From positions 1 to 31,132 of the forward strand of contig DIVM01000200.1 in the NCBI GenBank assembly GCA_002435835.1: 31,132 bases of DNA, written 5' to 3'. Origin of the DNA: Firmicutes bacterium UBA6132 (GTDB taxonomy: Bacteria > Bacillota_A > Clostridia > Tissierellales > Sedimentibacteraceae). A model generated the notes under the pieces. That model ran no database searches and was not told the origin of the DNA. It saw only the letters and a program-made list of their open reading frames with translations. Positions 1 through 7,610 of the stretch are shown here, piece by piece. The stretch's first letter is position 1, and the number at the start of each line of letters is the position of its first letter. Made by a program: the position numbers and the translations under genes.

Positions 1-1662
1 TTTTCTTTCTTCTATTTCTTTTGGAACAAAAACTTCTTCATCAGTTAACGGATTAATTCCCGTATAATACATACATGTTGAAAGTGTTCCTGGTGTTGGA
101 TAAAAATCTTGAACCTGCTCTGGTACATATCCCATATCCCTTATATATTCTGCTAACTCAATTGCATCTTTTAAAGTTGAACCTGGATGGGACGAAATAA
201 AATACGGAACAATATATTGTTCTTTATTTATTTTTTTACTTTCTTCGTAAAACTTTTTAACAAATTGATTATAAATTTTAATAGGTGGTTTTCCCATCTG
301 CCTTAAAACTTTATTAGAAACATGCTCAGGTGCAGTTCTTAATTGACCGCTTACATGATGTTTACATAATTCTTTCATAAAATCATCATTTTTATCGTAC
401 ATAACATAATCATATCTTATTCCTGAACGAACGAAAACTTTTTTAACACCTTCCAAATTTCTTACTTTTCTTAGAAGTTTTACATAATCCTCATGATCAA
501 CAATTAAATTGCTGCATTTTTGTGGAGCAAGACAGCTTTTGTTTTTACATGCGCCATAATGCTCTTGTTTGTTGCAAGCTTTTATTCTAAAGTTAGCAGT
601 AGGACCTCCTACATCATGTATATATCCTTTAAAATCTTTGTCCTGTGTCATTTTTTCTGCTTCTTTTATTATGGAATCATGACTTCTTGACTGAACAATT
701 GTACCTTGGTGAAAATTAAGAGCACAAAAGTTACATCCTCCAAAACATCCTCTTACGCTTGTAATACTAAATTTTATTTCTTCAAGAGCAGGAATTCCAC
801 CTGAATTCGCATAAATAGGGTGATAATCCATCATATAATCTAAATCATAAACATCATCAAGTTCCTGTTCTTTAAGTGATTCCATAGGTGGGTTTTGTAC
901 AACATAAATAGAATCATATTGTTCCACTAATGTTTTTCCACTTTTTGCATCAGTGTTTTCATATTGCATTTTAAAACTGTCAGCATATTTTCTTTTTGAT
1001 GATGCAACTTCATCAAATGTTGGTAAAAAAATTGGCTCATATGCTCGGTCTTTATCTTTTGTTTTATAAACAGTTCCATTTATAAAAGTAATTTCATCTA
1101 CGGGAAGACCAGAATCAAGAGCTTCTGCTATTTCAATAATAGCTTTTTCTCCCATGCCATAAACTAATAAATTCGCACCAGCATCAAGCAAAACTGACCT
1201 TCTCACTGAATCAGACCAATAATCATAATGTGAAAGTCTTCTTAAACTTGCTTCTATGCCACCAATTATTATGGGAGCATTTTTATAAGCTTCTCTTATT
1301 TTGTTAGAATAAACTGTAAGCGCTCTATCCGGTCTTAAATTTGGTTTTCCTCCCGGGGAATATTCATCCTTATGTCTTCTTTTTTTGAAAGTTGTATAAT
1401 GGTTAACCATTGAATCAATATTTCCTGAATTAACTAAAAACCCAAGCCTTGGTTCACCTAATTTTTTAAAAGAATTTATATCCTTCCAATCAGGTTGTGC
1501 AATAATTCCTACTTTATAGCCATATCTTTCTAAGAGTCTTGAAAGTATTGCTGCTCCAAATGAAGAATGATCAACATATGCATCCCCTGTTACAAAAACA
1601 AAATCGCATTGTTCCCATCCTCTTTTTTTCATATCATCTATATTAATAGGTAAAAAATCCAT
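1..1662 (-). CDS. ygiQ: YgiQ family radical SAM protein, 3' end cut by window edge
   Basis: The frame is open from an ATG at 1662 to the left edge, giving 554 residues with no stop, so the C-terminus lies outside. A GGAGGAAAT ribosome-binding site precedes the ATG. The radical SAM cluster motif C-x3-C-x2-C is seen at Cys306, Cys310 and Cys313 ([11 protein letters not shown]), which should hold a [4Fe-4S] cluster and SAM. The N-terminal 300 residues ([13 protein letters not shown] near the start, GGIEASLRR near 134-142) are typical of the YgiQ family. The later stretch with [14 protein letters not shown] extra cysteines and LRTAPEHVS also fits. The reaction of the family is not established. 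It has its own promoter and is separated from deoC by that gene's terminator. Confidence 0.93.
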   Translation of the reverse strand, partial: MDFLPINIDDMKKRGWEQCDFVFVTGDAYVDHSSFGAAILSRLLERYGYKVGIIAQPDWKDINSFKKLGEPRLGFLVNSGNIDSMVNHYTTFKKRRHKDEYSPGGKPNLRPDRALTVYSNKIREAYKNAPIIIGGIEASLRRLSHYDYWSDSVRRSVLLDAGANLLVYGMGEKAIIEIAEALDSGLPVDEITFINGTVYKTKDKDRAYEPIFLPTFDEVASSKRKYADSFKMQYENTDAKSGKTLVEQYDSIYVVQNPPMESLKEQELDDVYDLDYMMDYHPIYANSGGIPALEEIKFSITSVRGCFGGCNFCALNFHQGTIVQSRSHDSIIKEAEKMTQDKDFKGYIHDVGGPTANFRIKACNKQEHYGACKNKSCLAPQKCSNLIVDHEDYVKLLRKVRNLEGVKKVFVRSGIRYDYVMYDKNDDFMKELCKHHVSGQLRTAPEHVSNKVLRQMGKPPIKIYNQFVKKFYEESKKINKEQYIVPYFISSHPGSTLKDAIELAEYIRDMGYVPEQVQDFYPTPGTLSTCMYYTGINPLTDEEVFVPKEIEERK

Positions 1663-1724
1663 ATTTCCTCCACACTGGTACTATATACCAATTTAACAAA
1701 TTGCTTTTTTAATATTATCTATTA

Positions 1725-1754
1725 ATTATACCACTCTTAAACATATTAAAACAA
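1725..1754 (-). promoter_or_regulatory. candidate promoter of ygiQ
   Basis: On the minus strand a TTGTTT box (1754-1749) and a TATAAT box (1730-1725) are 18 bases apart, about 60 bases upstream of the ygiQ ATG. The -10 box is perfect and the -35 box is weak. Confidence 0.5.
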
Positions 1755-1797
1755 TATAAATTTACATATAAAAAAATCACTTGGATGCTTTCGCTAT

Positions 1798-1813
1798 GGA
1801 ACCCTATGGTTCC
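1798..1813. repeat. 6-bp inverted repeat in a GC-richer intergenic patch
   Basis: GGAACC and GGTTCC are perfect inverted copies around a 4-base loop. The patch from about 1775 to 1820 is richer in G and C than the surrounding spacer and has no coding frame. On the minus strand it lies after the deoC terminator. It may be part of a dispersed intergenic repeat; this cannot be tested from one window. Confidence 0.4.
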
Positions 1814-1830
1814 CTTCTACTTTCCTATAA

Positions 1831-1858
1831 TATAAAAAGAGAGCAATCATTTGCTCTC
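1831..1858 (-). terminator. rho-independent terminator after deoC
   Basis: An 8-bp perfect stem (GAGAGCAA with TTGCTCTC, loop of 4) is followed on the minus strand by TTTTT, 20 bases beyond the deoC stop. Confidence 0.85.
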
Positions 1859-1877
1859 CTTATTATATAAATAATTT

Positions 1878-2579
1878 TTATTTTATATTTTCTTTTATCA
1901 TATTAACTGAAGCACTTGCACCTATTCTGTCAGCTCCAGCATTAATCATTTGTATAGCATCATTTAAAGTTCTAATACCACCGGATGCTTTAACTTTTAA
2001 TTTGCCTTTAACTGCATTTTTCATTAGTTTTATATCGGATACAGTTGCTCCACCAATGCTAAAACCAGTTGATGTTTTTACAAAATGAGCTTTTGCATCA
2101 AGGGATAACTCGCAAGCTTTTATTTTTTCTTCATCTGTTAAAAGACATGTTTCTATAATTACTTTTAAAACAGCATTTTTATCAGCATCATAAATTACCT
2201 TAACAACTTGCTTGATGTCATTTAATACATATTCATAATCTTTGCTTTTTAAAGCTCCAACATTAATAACCATATCTATTTCATCAGCACCATTTTCTAC
2301 AGCTTGCTTAGCTTCAAAAACTTTTGAAGCGCTATCTACTGCTCCCAATGGAAAACCAATTACAGAACATATTTTTACATCTGAGTTAGCCACCAAATTC
2401 TTACATAAATTTACATAACAAGAATTTACACATACAGAATAAAATCCATATTGAACTGCTTCTTCGCATAAATTTTCTATCATTTGTTTTGTTGCATCTG
2501 CTTTTAAAAGTGTATGATCAATATATTTTTCTATATTTTTTATATTTTCTATATTATTTATATTATTTATATTTTCCAA
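1878..2579 (-). CDS. deoC: deoxyribose-phosphate aldolase
   Basis: DeoC splits 2-deoxyribose 5-phosphate into glyceraldehyde 3-phosphate and acetaldehyde in deoxynucleoside breakdown. The DHTLLK motif, [11 protein letters not shown] (catalytic Asp), FVKTSTGF (Schiff-base Lys) and KASGGIR (second Lys) are all present, and the full-length family fold of about 220 residues is covered. There is no ATG before the essential DHTLLK motif. A TTG at 2579 has GGAG six bases upstream and is my preferred start; a TTG four codons earlier (2591) lacks any such site. The protein then begins with a run of five three-residue units of the form (E/N/K)NI, encoded by a 9-bp DNA repeat. The gene follows pduL by 24 bases, so the two are probably one transcript, ended by the terminator at 1831-1858. 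Confidence 0.93.
   Translation of the reverse strand: MENINNINNIENIKNIEKYIDHTLLKADATKQMIENLCEEAVQYGFYSVCVNSCYVNLCKNLVANSDVKICSVIGFPLGAVDSASKVFEAKQAVENGADEIDMVINVGALKSKDYEYVLNDIKQVVKVIYDADKNAVLKVIIETCLLTDEEKIKACELSLDAKAHFVKTSTGFSIGGATVSDIKLMKNAVKGKLKVKASGGIRTLNDAIQMINAGADRIGASASVNMIKENIK
2533..2577. repeat. five tandem 9-bp repeat units inside the deoC 5' end
   Basis: Five contiguous 9-bp units that share an ATATT core (ATATTATTT twice, plus three variants) encode the [15 protein letters not shown] tail at the DeoC N-terminus. Each unit is three codons, so a gain or loss of units keeps the reading frame. Confidence 0.75.
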
Positions 2580-2603
2580 TTGAGGCTCCAATTTTTATAA
2601 TAA

Positions 2604-3182
2604 TTATTCGTTTATAACTTCTACTAATTGTCCATTTTGAAGCATTGCCGCATTACCTTCTTCAACGTCAACATGCATATCTAATGCGTATGTTTCATTT
2701 ACTCTTATTAATACATTTTCAAATACTAATGCTCTTTCACCATCTACTCTTACTTTTACTATATCTTTGTCTTTTAAATTATATTTTTCTGCATCTGTTG
2801 TATGCATGTGAATGTGTCTTGCTGCTATTATAGTACCTTTTGACAATTCAACTTCGCCTTTAGGTCCAACTAATTTAACTCCAGGAGTTCCTTCTAATTT
2901 TCCAGAATCTCTTATTGGTGTATTTTTCAACCCTAAAGTTATTGCATCAGAAAAAGAAAGTTCTATTTGAGTTTCTTTTCTTGCAGGTCCTAAAACTCTA
3001 ACTCCTGCGATCGTTCTTTTTGGTCCAACTATATCAACTTTTTCATCGCATGCAAATTGACCTGGTTGACTTAAATCTTTAATTGGTGTAAGGCTGTGTC
3101 CTTCTCCAAATAATGTATTTATATCTTCCACTGATAAGTGAACATGCTTGTTTGATAAACCTACTGGTACTTTAAAATTCAT
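2604..3182 (-). CDS. pduL: phosphate propanoyltransferase (PduL-type phosphotransacylase)
   Basis: PduL moves an acyl group between CoA and phosphate (acetyl- or propanoyl-phosphate). The 192-residue protein shows the two paired histidine motifs of the family, SNKHVHLS (His13, His15) and ARHIHM (His123, His125), plus His170 in the DMHVDVEEGNAA block; these bind the two zinc ions. GGAGG sits five bases before the ATG at 3182; an earlier in-frame start 17 codons upstream lacks a site and is not used. There is no N-terminal microcompartment-targeting helix and no shell gene nearby, so a cytosolic housekeeping or deoxyribose-linked role is likely. The acetaldehyde made by DeoC could reach acetyl-phosphate through an acylating aldehyde dehydrogenase (not in the window) and this enzyme; that link is inference. 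Confidence 0.93.
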   Translation of the reverse strand: MNFKVPVGLSNKHVHLSVEDINTLFGEGHSLTPIKDLSQPGQFACDEKVDIVGPKRTIAGVRVLGPARKETQIELSFSDAITLGLKNTPIRDSGKLEGTPGVKLVGPKGEVELSKGTIIAARHIHMHTTDAEKYNLKDKDIVKVRVDGERALVFENVLIRVNETYALDMHVDVEEGNAAMLQNGQLVEVINE

Positions 3183-3221
3183 AATATCCTCCATATGTAA
3201 TATATATTTATTTCCAAAAGA

Positions 3222-3250
3222 ATTATAATACAAATTAATGACAAATTCAA
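3222..3250 (-). promoter_or_regulatory. promoter of pduL-deoC
   Basis: TTGAAT (3250-3245), a 17-base spacer and TATAAT (3227-3222) lie about 40 bases before the pduL ATG. Confidence 0.7.
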
Positions 3251-3308
3251 CATTAATTTATAATATTATTACAATAACAAATAAAACTATTACGTAATTT
3301 GTTTACAT

Positions 3309-3336
3309 CAAAAAAATCACCGTGAAGGTGATTTTT
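3309..3336 (-). terminator. rho-independent terminator
   Basis: A 10-bp perfect stem (AAAAATCACC with GGTGATTTTT, loop of 5) runs into seven T on the minus strand, just beyond the TAG stop at 3340. Confidence 0.88.
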
Positions 3337-3339
3337 AAA

Positions 3340-4242
3340 CTATTCACTTTTTTGTGCTACTTTTGAAGCCATTAAAGATAACAAACATACCACAGTTAAT
3401 ATTATAAAATACCATGATATATATACTGAAGTCATGTTATCAGGCAAAACAATTGAAATAACATAAAAAAGTATTGCTGACAACATATAAATCCAAATTT
3501 TCTTTTTATCAAAAGCTGTGTTTTTAATAGCTGTTTTATCTATTGATTTTGTTTTTACATCATTTATTTTTTCATAAAAATAGCTTTTATCAGGCATTAA
3601 ATCATTTTTTTCAGCAAATTCAAAAAGTTTATCATTATTTATAACAGTTATATCCATTTCTTCATTAGCTTTTTTAATTAAATCATTAGCTTCTTCACTC
3701 ATTTCATTATATGTAACAAAAAAAGCTTTTTTGTATGGACTTTGTGCCAAAAATACTATATAGCTTCTAATATCAATTTTTTCTATTTCTATTCCGTTAT
3801 AAATTTTAAATGTTTTTATGCAATATGTTTCACCATTTTTTTGTGCTGTAAATAAATGATTACCCATTTTTTTATAATCAGTATACCCTTCTTTTTCAAA
3901 AAAATATTTTATAAGTAATTGAAATTTTTCTATGCTCATATCATTTAACTTAGAGTTATAATAATCTTTTTTACTTTCTTTAATAAATAGTTCTTCGCCT
4001 TCTTTAACTTTCCTGTCTAAGTTTAACTTATTGATCAATGTAAAAATTAAAAATGCTTCAGAAGATATTACTAATGAAAATATAAAGTTTCTACTCATTA
4101 AAAAAATAGTTAAAAATGAAGCTACACTTATAATAAATTTTAAAAAAATTAAATCCGCTCGATAACTAAAATATTTTCTTGTTCCTATTGTATGTTCTAT
4201 AAACTTTCTTCTTGTTTCTTTTTCTTTAGATTCCTTTAACAT
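3340..4242 (-). CDS. membrane protein with a degenerate Mrr-like (restriction endonuclease-fold) domain
   Basis: This is a 300-residue protein of unknown function. Two hydrophobic segments near residues 31-50 and 53-71 form an N-terminal hairpin, and two more lie near 249-266 and 274-292. The soluble loop at about 101-214 follows the Mrr-cat layout: a helix (MSIEKFQLLIKYFFEKEGY), a beta-hairpin ending in YCIKTFK where active members have Q-x-K, then AFFVTYNEMSEEANDLIKKA and VINNDKLFEFAEK, matching the usual vTng-xf-s-x-xA-xxla and liDgxxL blocks. The acidic residue of the G-x-x-D-l segment is not seen (MGNHLFTAQ), so nuclease activity looks lost. GAGGTG six bases before the ATG at 4242 sets the start; an upstream GTG at 4251 overlaps that site. 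No neighbour suggests a defence system. Confidence 0.75.
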   Translation of the reverse strand: MLKESKEKETRRKFIEHTIGTRKYFSYRADLIFLKFIISVASFLTIFLMSRNFIFSLVISSEAFLIFTLINKLNLDRKVKEGEELFIKESKKDYYNSKLNDMSIEKFQLLIKYFFEKEGYTDYKKMGNHLFTAQKNGETYCIKTFKIYNGIEIEKIDIRSYIVFLAQSPYKKAFFVTYNEMSEEANDLIKKANEEMDITVINNDKLFEFAEKNDLMPDKSYFYEKINDVKTKSIDKTAIKNTAFDKKKIWIYMLSAILFYVISIVLPDNMTSVYISWYFIILTVVCLLSLMASKVAQKSE

Positions 4243-4288
4243 AATTTTCACCTCAAACTATTTATTACCAATTATTTGGATAATATAC

Positions 4289-4316
4289 AAAAAACCTCTA
4301 AAAGTTAGAGGTTTTT
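4289..4316 (-). terminator. strong hairpin terminator, usable in both directions
   Basis: A 12-bp perfect stem (arms 4290-4301 and 4305-4316, loop of 3) is flanked by T runs on both strands. On the minus strand it ends the short gene at 4328-4501 and insulates the Mrr-like gene. Confidence 0.88.
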
Positions 4317-4327
4317 GTTTTACACTA

Positions 4328-4501
4328 TTAAATTCCATTAACTGCAGCTTCTAATCTATCCAAATGTTTAATTGGATAATATGATAGCAACTCTTTAAAC
4401 TGATCTACTGTTAAACCTTGTGCAGATGTATATATTTTTATTTTTTCATCTAAACTTGCATTTATAAATTCTTCTTTAACGTCTTCAAATTTTTTTTCCA
4501 T
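4328..4501 (-). CDS. small acidic protein of 57 residues, unknown function
   Basis: The ATG at 4501 has AAGGAG 11 bases upstream; an earlier ATG at 4525 overlaps that site and is less likely. The protein is charged and probably all helical (MEKKFEDVKEEFINAS at the start, a conserved-looking TVDQFKELLSYYPIKHLDRLEAA later), with no signal peptide or membrane span. It follows the XRE-cupin gene by 49 bases and ends at a strong terminator, so it is probably the last gene of that transcript and possibly under its control. I do not recognise the family. Confidence 0.65.
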   Translation of the reverse strand: MEKKFEDVKEEFINASLDEKIKIYTSAQGLTVDQFKELLSYYPIKHLDRLEAAVNGI

Positions 4502-4550
4502 TATTGGTAGTGCTCCTTTCAGCATTTTTACATAATAATATATAATTTGG

Positions 4551-5102
4551 TTAATATATAGATGGTGAAGTTATGCATAAAATTTCAGTATCATCATCTG
4601 CTGGATTATATAACCTGTGTGGAACATTTGATTTAATATAAATGCTATCACCTTCTAATAAAAGTTCATTTAATTCATTTATGCTAATTAGCAAAGTTCC
4701 TTTTTTTATTATTACACATTTATCAGAATCTATAACAATAAAATTTTGGCTATCCCATTTTCCTGCTTTAATTTTAGTTTCATAAATTCCAAATTTAATA
4801 TTTGATTTTTTTTCATCATTAATAGGAACTAAAAAACTTAATTCTTTATCTTCATCTGGCATAACAAGTATTTGTCTATCTTCTTTTCTTTGAATTATAA
4901 TATTATCTTTTTCATTTTCGATAAAATAATAAGGTGAAACATTTAAAATTTCACAAATTTTGCTTAATGATGACAAAGATGGTTCAATTAAGTTTCTTTC
5001 AACTTGAGATATGTAGCTTGATGTAAATCCTGATTTTTGTGATAAATCGTCAAGAGTCATATTTTTTTCTTTTCTTAATTTTCTAACTTTATTACCATCC
5101 AT
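4551..5102 (-). CDS. XRE-family transcriptional regulator with C-terminal cupin domain
   Basis: Residues 6-60 form an XRE helix-turn-helix (VRKLRKEKNMTLDDLSQKSGFTS with the recognition helix around YISQVERNLIEPSL). Residues about 105-183 form a small beta-barrel cupin (GDSIYIKSNVPHRLYNPADD is the second cupin motif, with a His that could bind metal or ligand). Proteins of this layout usually sense a small molecule through the cupin and control amine, amino-acid or sulfur genes, but the ligand here is unknown. GAGG five bases before the ATG fixes the start. It has its own promoter and the 57-residue protein as likely partner. Confidence 0.9.
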   Translation of the reverse strand: MDGNKVRKLRKEKNMTLDDLSQKSGFTSSYISQVERNLIEPSLSSLSKICEILNVSPYYFIENEKDNIIIQRKEDRQILVMPDEDKELSFLVPINDEKKSNIKFGIYETKIKAGKWDSQNFIVIDSDKCVIIKKGTLLISINELNELLLEGDSIYIKSNVPHRLYNPADDDTEILCITSPSIY

Positions 5103-5137
5103 TGCTGCCTCATTTAAAATAAATTTTGTTAATAATA

Positions 5138-5166
5138 ATTTTACTCCATGTATTAATAATAGTCAA
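5138..5166 (-). promoter_or_regulatory. promoter of the XRE-cupin gene
   Basis: TTGACT (5166-5161), a 17-base spacer and TAAAAT (5143-5138) lie about 40 bases upstream of the ATG. Confidence 0.7.
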
Positions 5167-5225
5167 TTTAAATTTATGCATGCAGATTTTCGAATAATAA
5201 AATTTTTATTTAAGAAAATTCCCGT

Positions 5226-5252
5226 AAAAAAAGAGACTGTTTACACAGCCTC
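5226..5252 (-). terminator. terminator after niaX
   Basis: An 8-bp stem with one G-U pair (GAGGCTGT with ACAGTCTC, loop of 4) is followed by a run of seven T on the minus strand. Confidence 0.85.
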
Positions 5253-5283
5253 TAAAAATCAATTTTGCATATTAATTATTTAA

Positions 5284-5862
5284 TTAAATATTTTGTTGTC
5301 CTTGTTTAAAGCTTATATGAGGAACTTTAACTGCCTGTTCAACATTTTTCCAAATAACGTAAGCAAGATAATAATCTATCATACTGTGTACTAATGTTCC
5401 AACCCCTACTAACAATATTACTGAAGTGAAAAATCCTTTTGAATAATAACCTGCGCTCATGTTATTGCCAAAGTAAAACGGCATTACAACAATTACTTCG
5501 CACAAACTGTGTAAAATAGATATTAAGAAAGAATATACTGCAGTTTTTTTAGTATTTCTTACGATATCAGGAGATTTTTTCAATATTATAGCTCCTACTA
5601 AAGCAAATATTACATGTGTTGCTGCACGTAAAACTACTACTATTGGAAATCCTGCAAGTAAAAATCCTAATGCTGTTCCTGTTGCTACGAATAATGCAGT
5701 TAAAGGTGATATAAACATAGCTATAAATATTGCAACATGGCTTGCTAAAGTAAATGATGCTGGCTCCAATGTTATTTTTATAGGTGATATTATAGGAATT
5801 ACAATACCTACTGCACAAAGAAGTGCTGAAATTGTCATTGATAATAGTTTATTATTTCTCAT
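5284..5862 (-). CDS. niaX: niacin ECF transporter S component, NiaX family
   Basis: This 192-residue protein is almost entirely hydrophobic, with about six membrane segments, as expected of the substrate-binding S subunit of an energy-coupling-factor importer. The N-terminal block (LCAVGIVIPIISPIKITLEPASFTLASHVAIF) and VVVLRAATHVIFALVGA resemble NiaX proteins. The strongest support is context: the niacin-responsive repressor gene niaR lies directly upstream and a palindrome sits at the predicted start site. The shared EcfA1, EcfA2 and EcfT subunits are not in the window and must be encoded elsewhere. The start has AAAGGA seven bases upstream. The substrate is therefore inferred to be niacin; another vitamin is the alternative. 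Confidence 0.85.
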   Translation of the reverse strand: MRNNKLLSMTISALLCAVGIVIPIISPIKITLEPASFTLASHVAIFIAMFISPLTALFVATGTALGFLLAGFPIVVVLRAATHVIFALVGAIILKKSPDIVRNTKKTAVYSFLISILHSLCEVIVVMPFYFGNNMSAGYYSKGFFTSVILLVGVGTLVHSMIDYYLAYVIWKNVEQAVKVPHISFKQGQQNI

Positions 5863-5926
5863 TTTAAAATCCTTTCTTTAATAAAAATTTATTAAGTATA
5901 ATTATAATAGTCACATGTGTTGTCGG

Positions 5927-5938
5927 GTGTCTTGACAC
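5927..5938. promoter_or_regulatory. candidate NiaR operator of niaX
   Basis: GTGTCTTGACAC is a perfect 5-2-5 palindrome. It lies 11 bases downstream of the TATAAT box, so bound repressor would cover the transcription start region. Assignment to NiaR is by position and neighbourhood. Confidence 0.6.
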
Positions 5939-5948
5939 TTATAGGCAT

Positions 5949-5977
5949 ATTATAATAAAGGATTTTATTTTTGTCAA
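5949..5977 (-). promoter_or_regulatory. consensus promoter of niaX
   Basis: TTGACA (5977-5972), exactly 17 bases, then TATAAT (5954-5949). Both boxes match the sigma-A consensus perfectly. Such a strong promoter makes sense if it is normally repressed. Confidence 0.85.
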
Positions 5978-5998
5978 CAAATATATTTTTTAAAAAAT

Positions 5999-6514
5999 TT
6001 ATTTGTATAAAACATTTTCTTTTTGTAATGCATCAAGAATTCTTTCTTTAGTTTCAGCATCCTTGCAACGAATTGTATGAAGATGTATTCCCCCAGTTAA
6101 TCTAAATAGAGGCTGAGCTTTATTTTCTTCTATATTTTTTAAAAATATATCAGCATCGTATCTTGAAAATATTCTGAGTTCCCCAACTATTTGACCATAA
6201 ACAGGATGTTCAACTGTAACATCTATTATAGACCCACCATTATCAACTACAGCATAAAGTTCTTCTGCTATATTTTCATAGCCGTGATTGCAAGCAATTG
6301 TAAATGTGTATTCTTCATCTGAGTTTTCTGCATTTATAATATAACCACGAGGTGTTGCTGATATGCTAAGGCCTGCAGCACGCATTAATGCAATGTCTCC
6401 AACTATAACTTGGCGGCTTACTAAAAATTTTTTAGCTAAGGCAGTAGCGCTTATAGGTTCTGTGTTTTCTTTTAAATATTCTTCAATTTGTTTTCTTCTT
6501 AAATTAGCAGACAT
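5999..6514 (-). CDS. niaR: niacin-responsive transcriptional repressor NiaR (HTH plus 3H domain)
   Basis: The 171-residue protein has an N-terminal winged helix (about residues 5-60, with ISATALAKKFLVSRQVIVGDIALMR as the HTH) and a C-terminal 3H domain. The three-histidine pattern is visible: His77 in ACNHGYE with Glu84/Glu85 following, His103 in EHPVYG, and His144 and His146 in GIHLHTI; His77, Glu and the last pair fit the metal site of this family. NiaR represses NAD synthesis or niacin uptake genes when nicotinic acid is plentiful. GGAGG before the ATG at 6514 sets the start; an upstream ATG at 6556 lies inside the leader hairpin. No clear terminator separates it from niaX, so read-through into niaX is possible. 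Confidence 0.92.
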   Translation of the reverse strand: MSANLRRKQIEEYLKENTEPISATALAKKFLVSRQVIVGDIALMRAAGLSISATPRGYIINAENSDEEYTFTIACNHGYENIAEELYAVVDNGGSIIDVTVEHPVYGQIVGELRIFSRYDADIFLKNIEENKAQPLFRLTGGIHLHTIRCKDAETKERILDALQKENVLYK

Positions 6515-6533
6515 TTTTCCTCCATTAATAATA

Positions 6534-6551
6534 GGGGTGGATTTACACCCC
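6534..6551. promoter_or_regulatory. inverted repeat at the niaR start site, candidate autoregulatory operator
   Basis: GGGGTG and CACCCC form a perfect 6-bp inverted repeat around a 6-base loop, 12 bases downstream of the niaR TATAAT box. Its core GTGTAAATCCAC (minus strand) matches the niaX palindrome GTGTCAAGACAC at 9 of 12 positions and sits at the same distance from the -10 box. Confidence 0.5.
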
Positions 6552-6563
6552 TTCAATTATTTA

Positions 6564-6592
6564 ATTATAATACTCTAAGAAAAATTTGTCAA
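6564..6592 (-). promoter_or_regulatory. consensus promoter of niaR
   Basis: TTGACA (6592-6587), a 17-base spacer and TATAAT (6569-6564), again a perfect match in both boxes. Confidence 0.85.
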
Positions 6593-6629
6593 TTTTTCAT
6601 GGTGCTTTCTTAAAACTTCAATTAAAATA

Positions 6630-7502
6630 CTATTTACCTATATTATTTTCACGGGCATAATAAAATAAGTATTGTTGTGCATATCCTGATAAATTTCCAA
6701 ATTTGTTTTCTGCGAAATTTCTTATATCTTTATCGTTTGTTTTAGAATCAACATATAAAGTTTGCATAACCCTTCTAACCCATACATCAACTGGGAATGT
6801 GCTTAGCTGTTTCATTGAAAATAATAATATACAATTTGCAACTTTATCACCGATTCCCTTATATGTTTTCAAATAATTTAATCCCTCATCATAAGTTCTG
6901 TTTTTCAAATCATATATGGTTTCATTTTCTGTTAAAAATCTTGTTGCTGCTTCTTTAATTCGCTCTGATCTAAACCCAGCTTTACATTCCATTATTTTTT
7001 CTATGGGAGCATTTGATAATTGTTCGGCAGTTGGAAAACTAAAATAATCCCTTCCTCTATAACTACAAATAAAATCACCAAAATTATAACTTAAATTTTC
7101 TATAACTTTTTTTATCATAGGAATTCTGTTATTAGCTGAAATCATAAATGAAATCATAATTTCCCATTCATCCTGGTTTAATATTCTTATGCCTTGTCCG
7201 AAATTTATAGCAGTGTTCATTATTTCATCATTGTTTAGCTTTTCTTTTATAGATAAATAATCAACATCAAAATCAAAATAATTTTTAATAATATTTTCAT
7301 AATCATTTATATTCATATTTTCAAAAATTACGGTGTCATCCTTTTGCATAACATTTATAACTTTGTTTTTTACTACGCCTGTATAGCTTCCGTTTTCTTC
7401 TTTTTCCCAGCGAAAGCACTGACCACATTCAAAAATATGCTTTATATTAAAATCATTTACATTTTCTATAATCAATTGATTGTTTTTTTCAGTTATTTTC
7501 AT
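6630..7502 (-). CDS. ogg: 8-oxoguanine DNA glycosylase/AP lyase, OGG1 type
   Basis: This enzyme removes 8-oxoguanine from DNA in base excision repair. The 290-residue length and domain order fit the bacterial OGG1 group: an N-terminal domain with FECGQCFRW (20s-32), a helical core with DEWEIMISFMISANNRI (111-127, damage-recognition Asn), then the helix-hairpin-helix GIGDKVANC with catalytic Lys220, and PVDVW with catalytic Asp239. AGGAGG seven bases before the ATG at 7502 fixes the start; an ATG two codons earlier is only one base from that site. No clear terminator follows before niaR's promoter. An oxidative-repair enzyme is common in anaerobes exposed to occasional oxygen. Confidence 0.94.
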   Translation of the reverse strand: MKITEKNNQLIIENVNDFNIKHIFECGQCFRWEKEENGSYTGVVKNKVINVMQKDDTVIFENMNINDYENIIKNYFDFDVDYLSIKEKLNNDEIMNTAINFGQGIRILNQDEWEIMISFMISANNRIPMIKKVIENLSYNFGDFICSYRGRDYFSFPTAEQLSNAPIEKIMECKAGFRSERIKEAATRFLTENETIYDLKNRTYDEGLNYLKTYKGIGDKVANCILLFSMKQLSTFPVDVWVRRVMQTLYVDSKTNDKDIRNFAENKFGNLSGYAQQYLFYYARENNIGK

Positions 7503-7569
7503 AATCATACCTCCTGTCCATATATTTTATAATTTTTTCAGCAAAAAATAAACATATTTTTATTTCCAA

Positions 7570-7597
7570 TTGATTTTTTGGATTTTTTTGTTATTAT
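7570..7597 (+). promoter_or_regulatory. candidate promoter of yitT
   Basis: TTGATT (7570-7575) and TATTAT (7592-7597) with a 16-base spacer would start transcription near 7604, giving a leader of about 125 bases before yitT. Confidence 0.45.
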
Positions 7598-7610
7598 AGT
7601 ATTATGATAG

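Noticed and set aside
2645..2833. Plus-strand open frame opposite pduL
   Set aside because: Leucine-rich shadow of pduL with no ribosome-binding site and no family match; the same holds for the other plus-strand frames opposite topB, atpF, atpA and ftsH.
4302..4322. Promoter-like A/T stretches around the small genes
   Set aside because: In DNA this AT-rich, TATAAT-like strings are common; I listed only those with a -35 partner at 15-18 bases and a gene at the right distance.
3340..5102. A defence island built on the Mrr-like gene
   Set aside because: The domain looks catalytically dead, there is no methyltransferase, helicase or toxin nearby, and the neighbours are housekeeping genes.
5567..5818. 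Minus-strand frame inside niaX in another phase
   Set aside because: It lies wholly within niaX, has low-complexity composition and no start signal.
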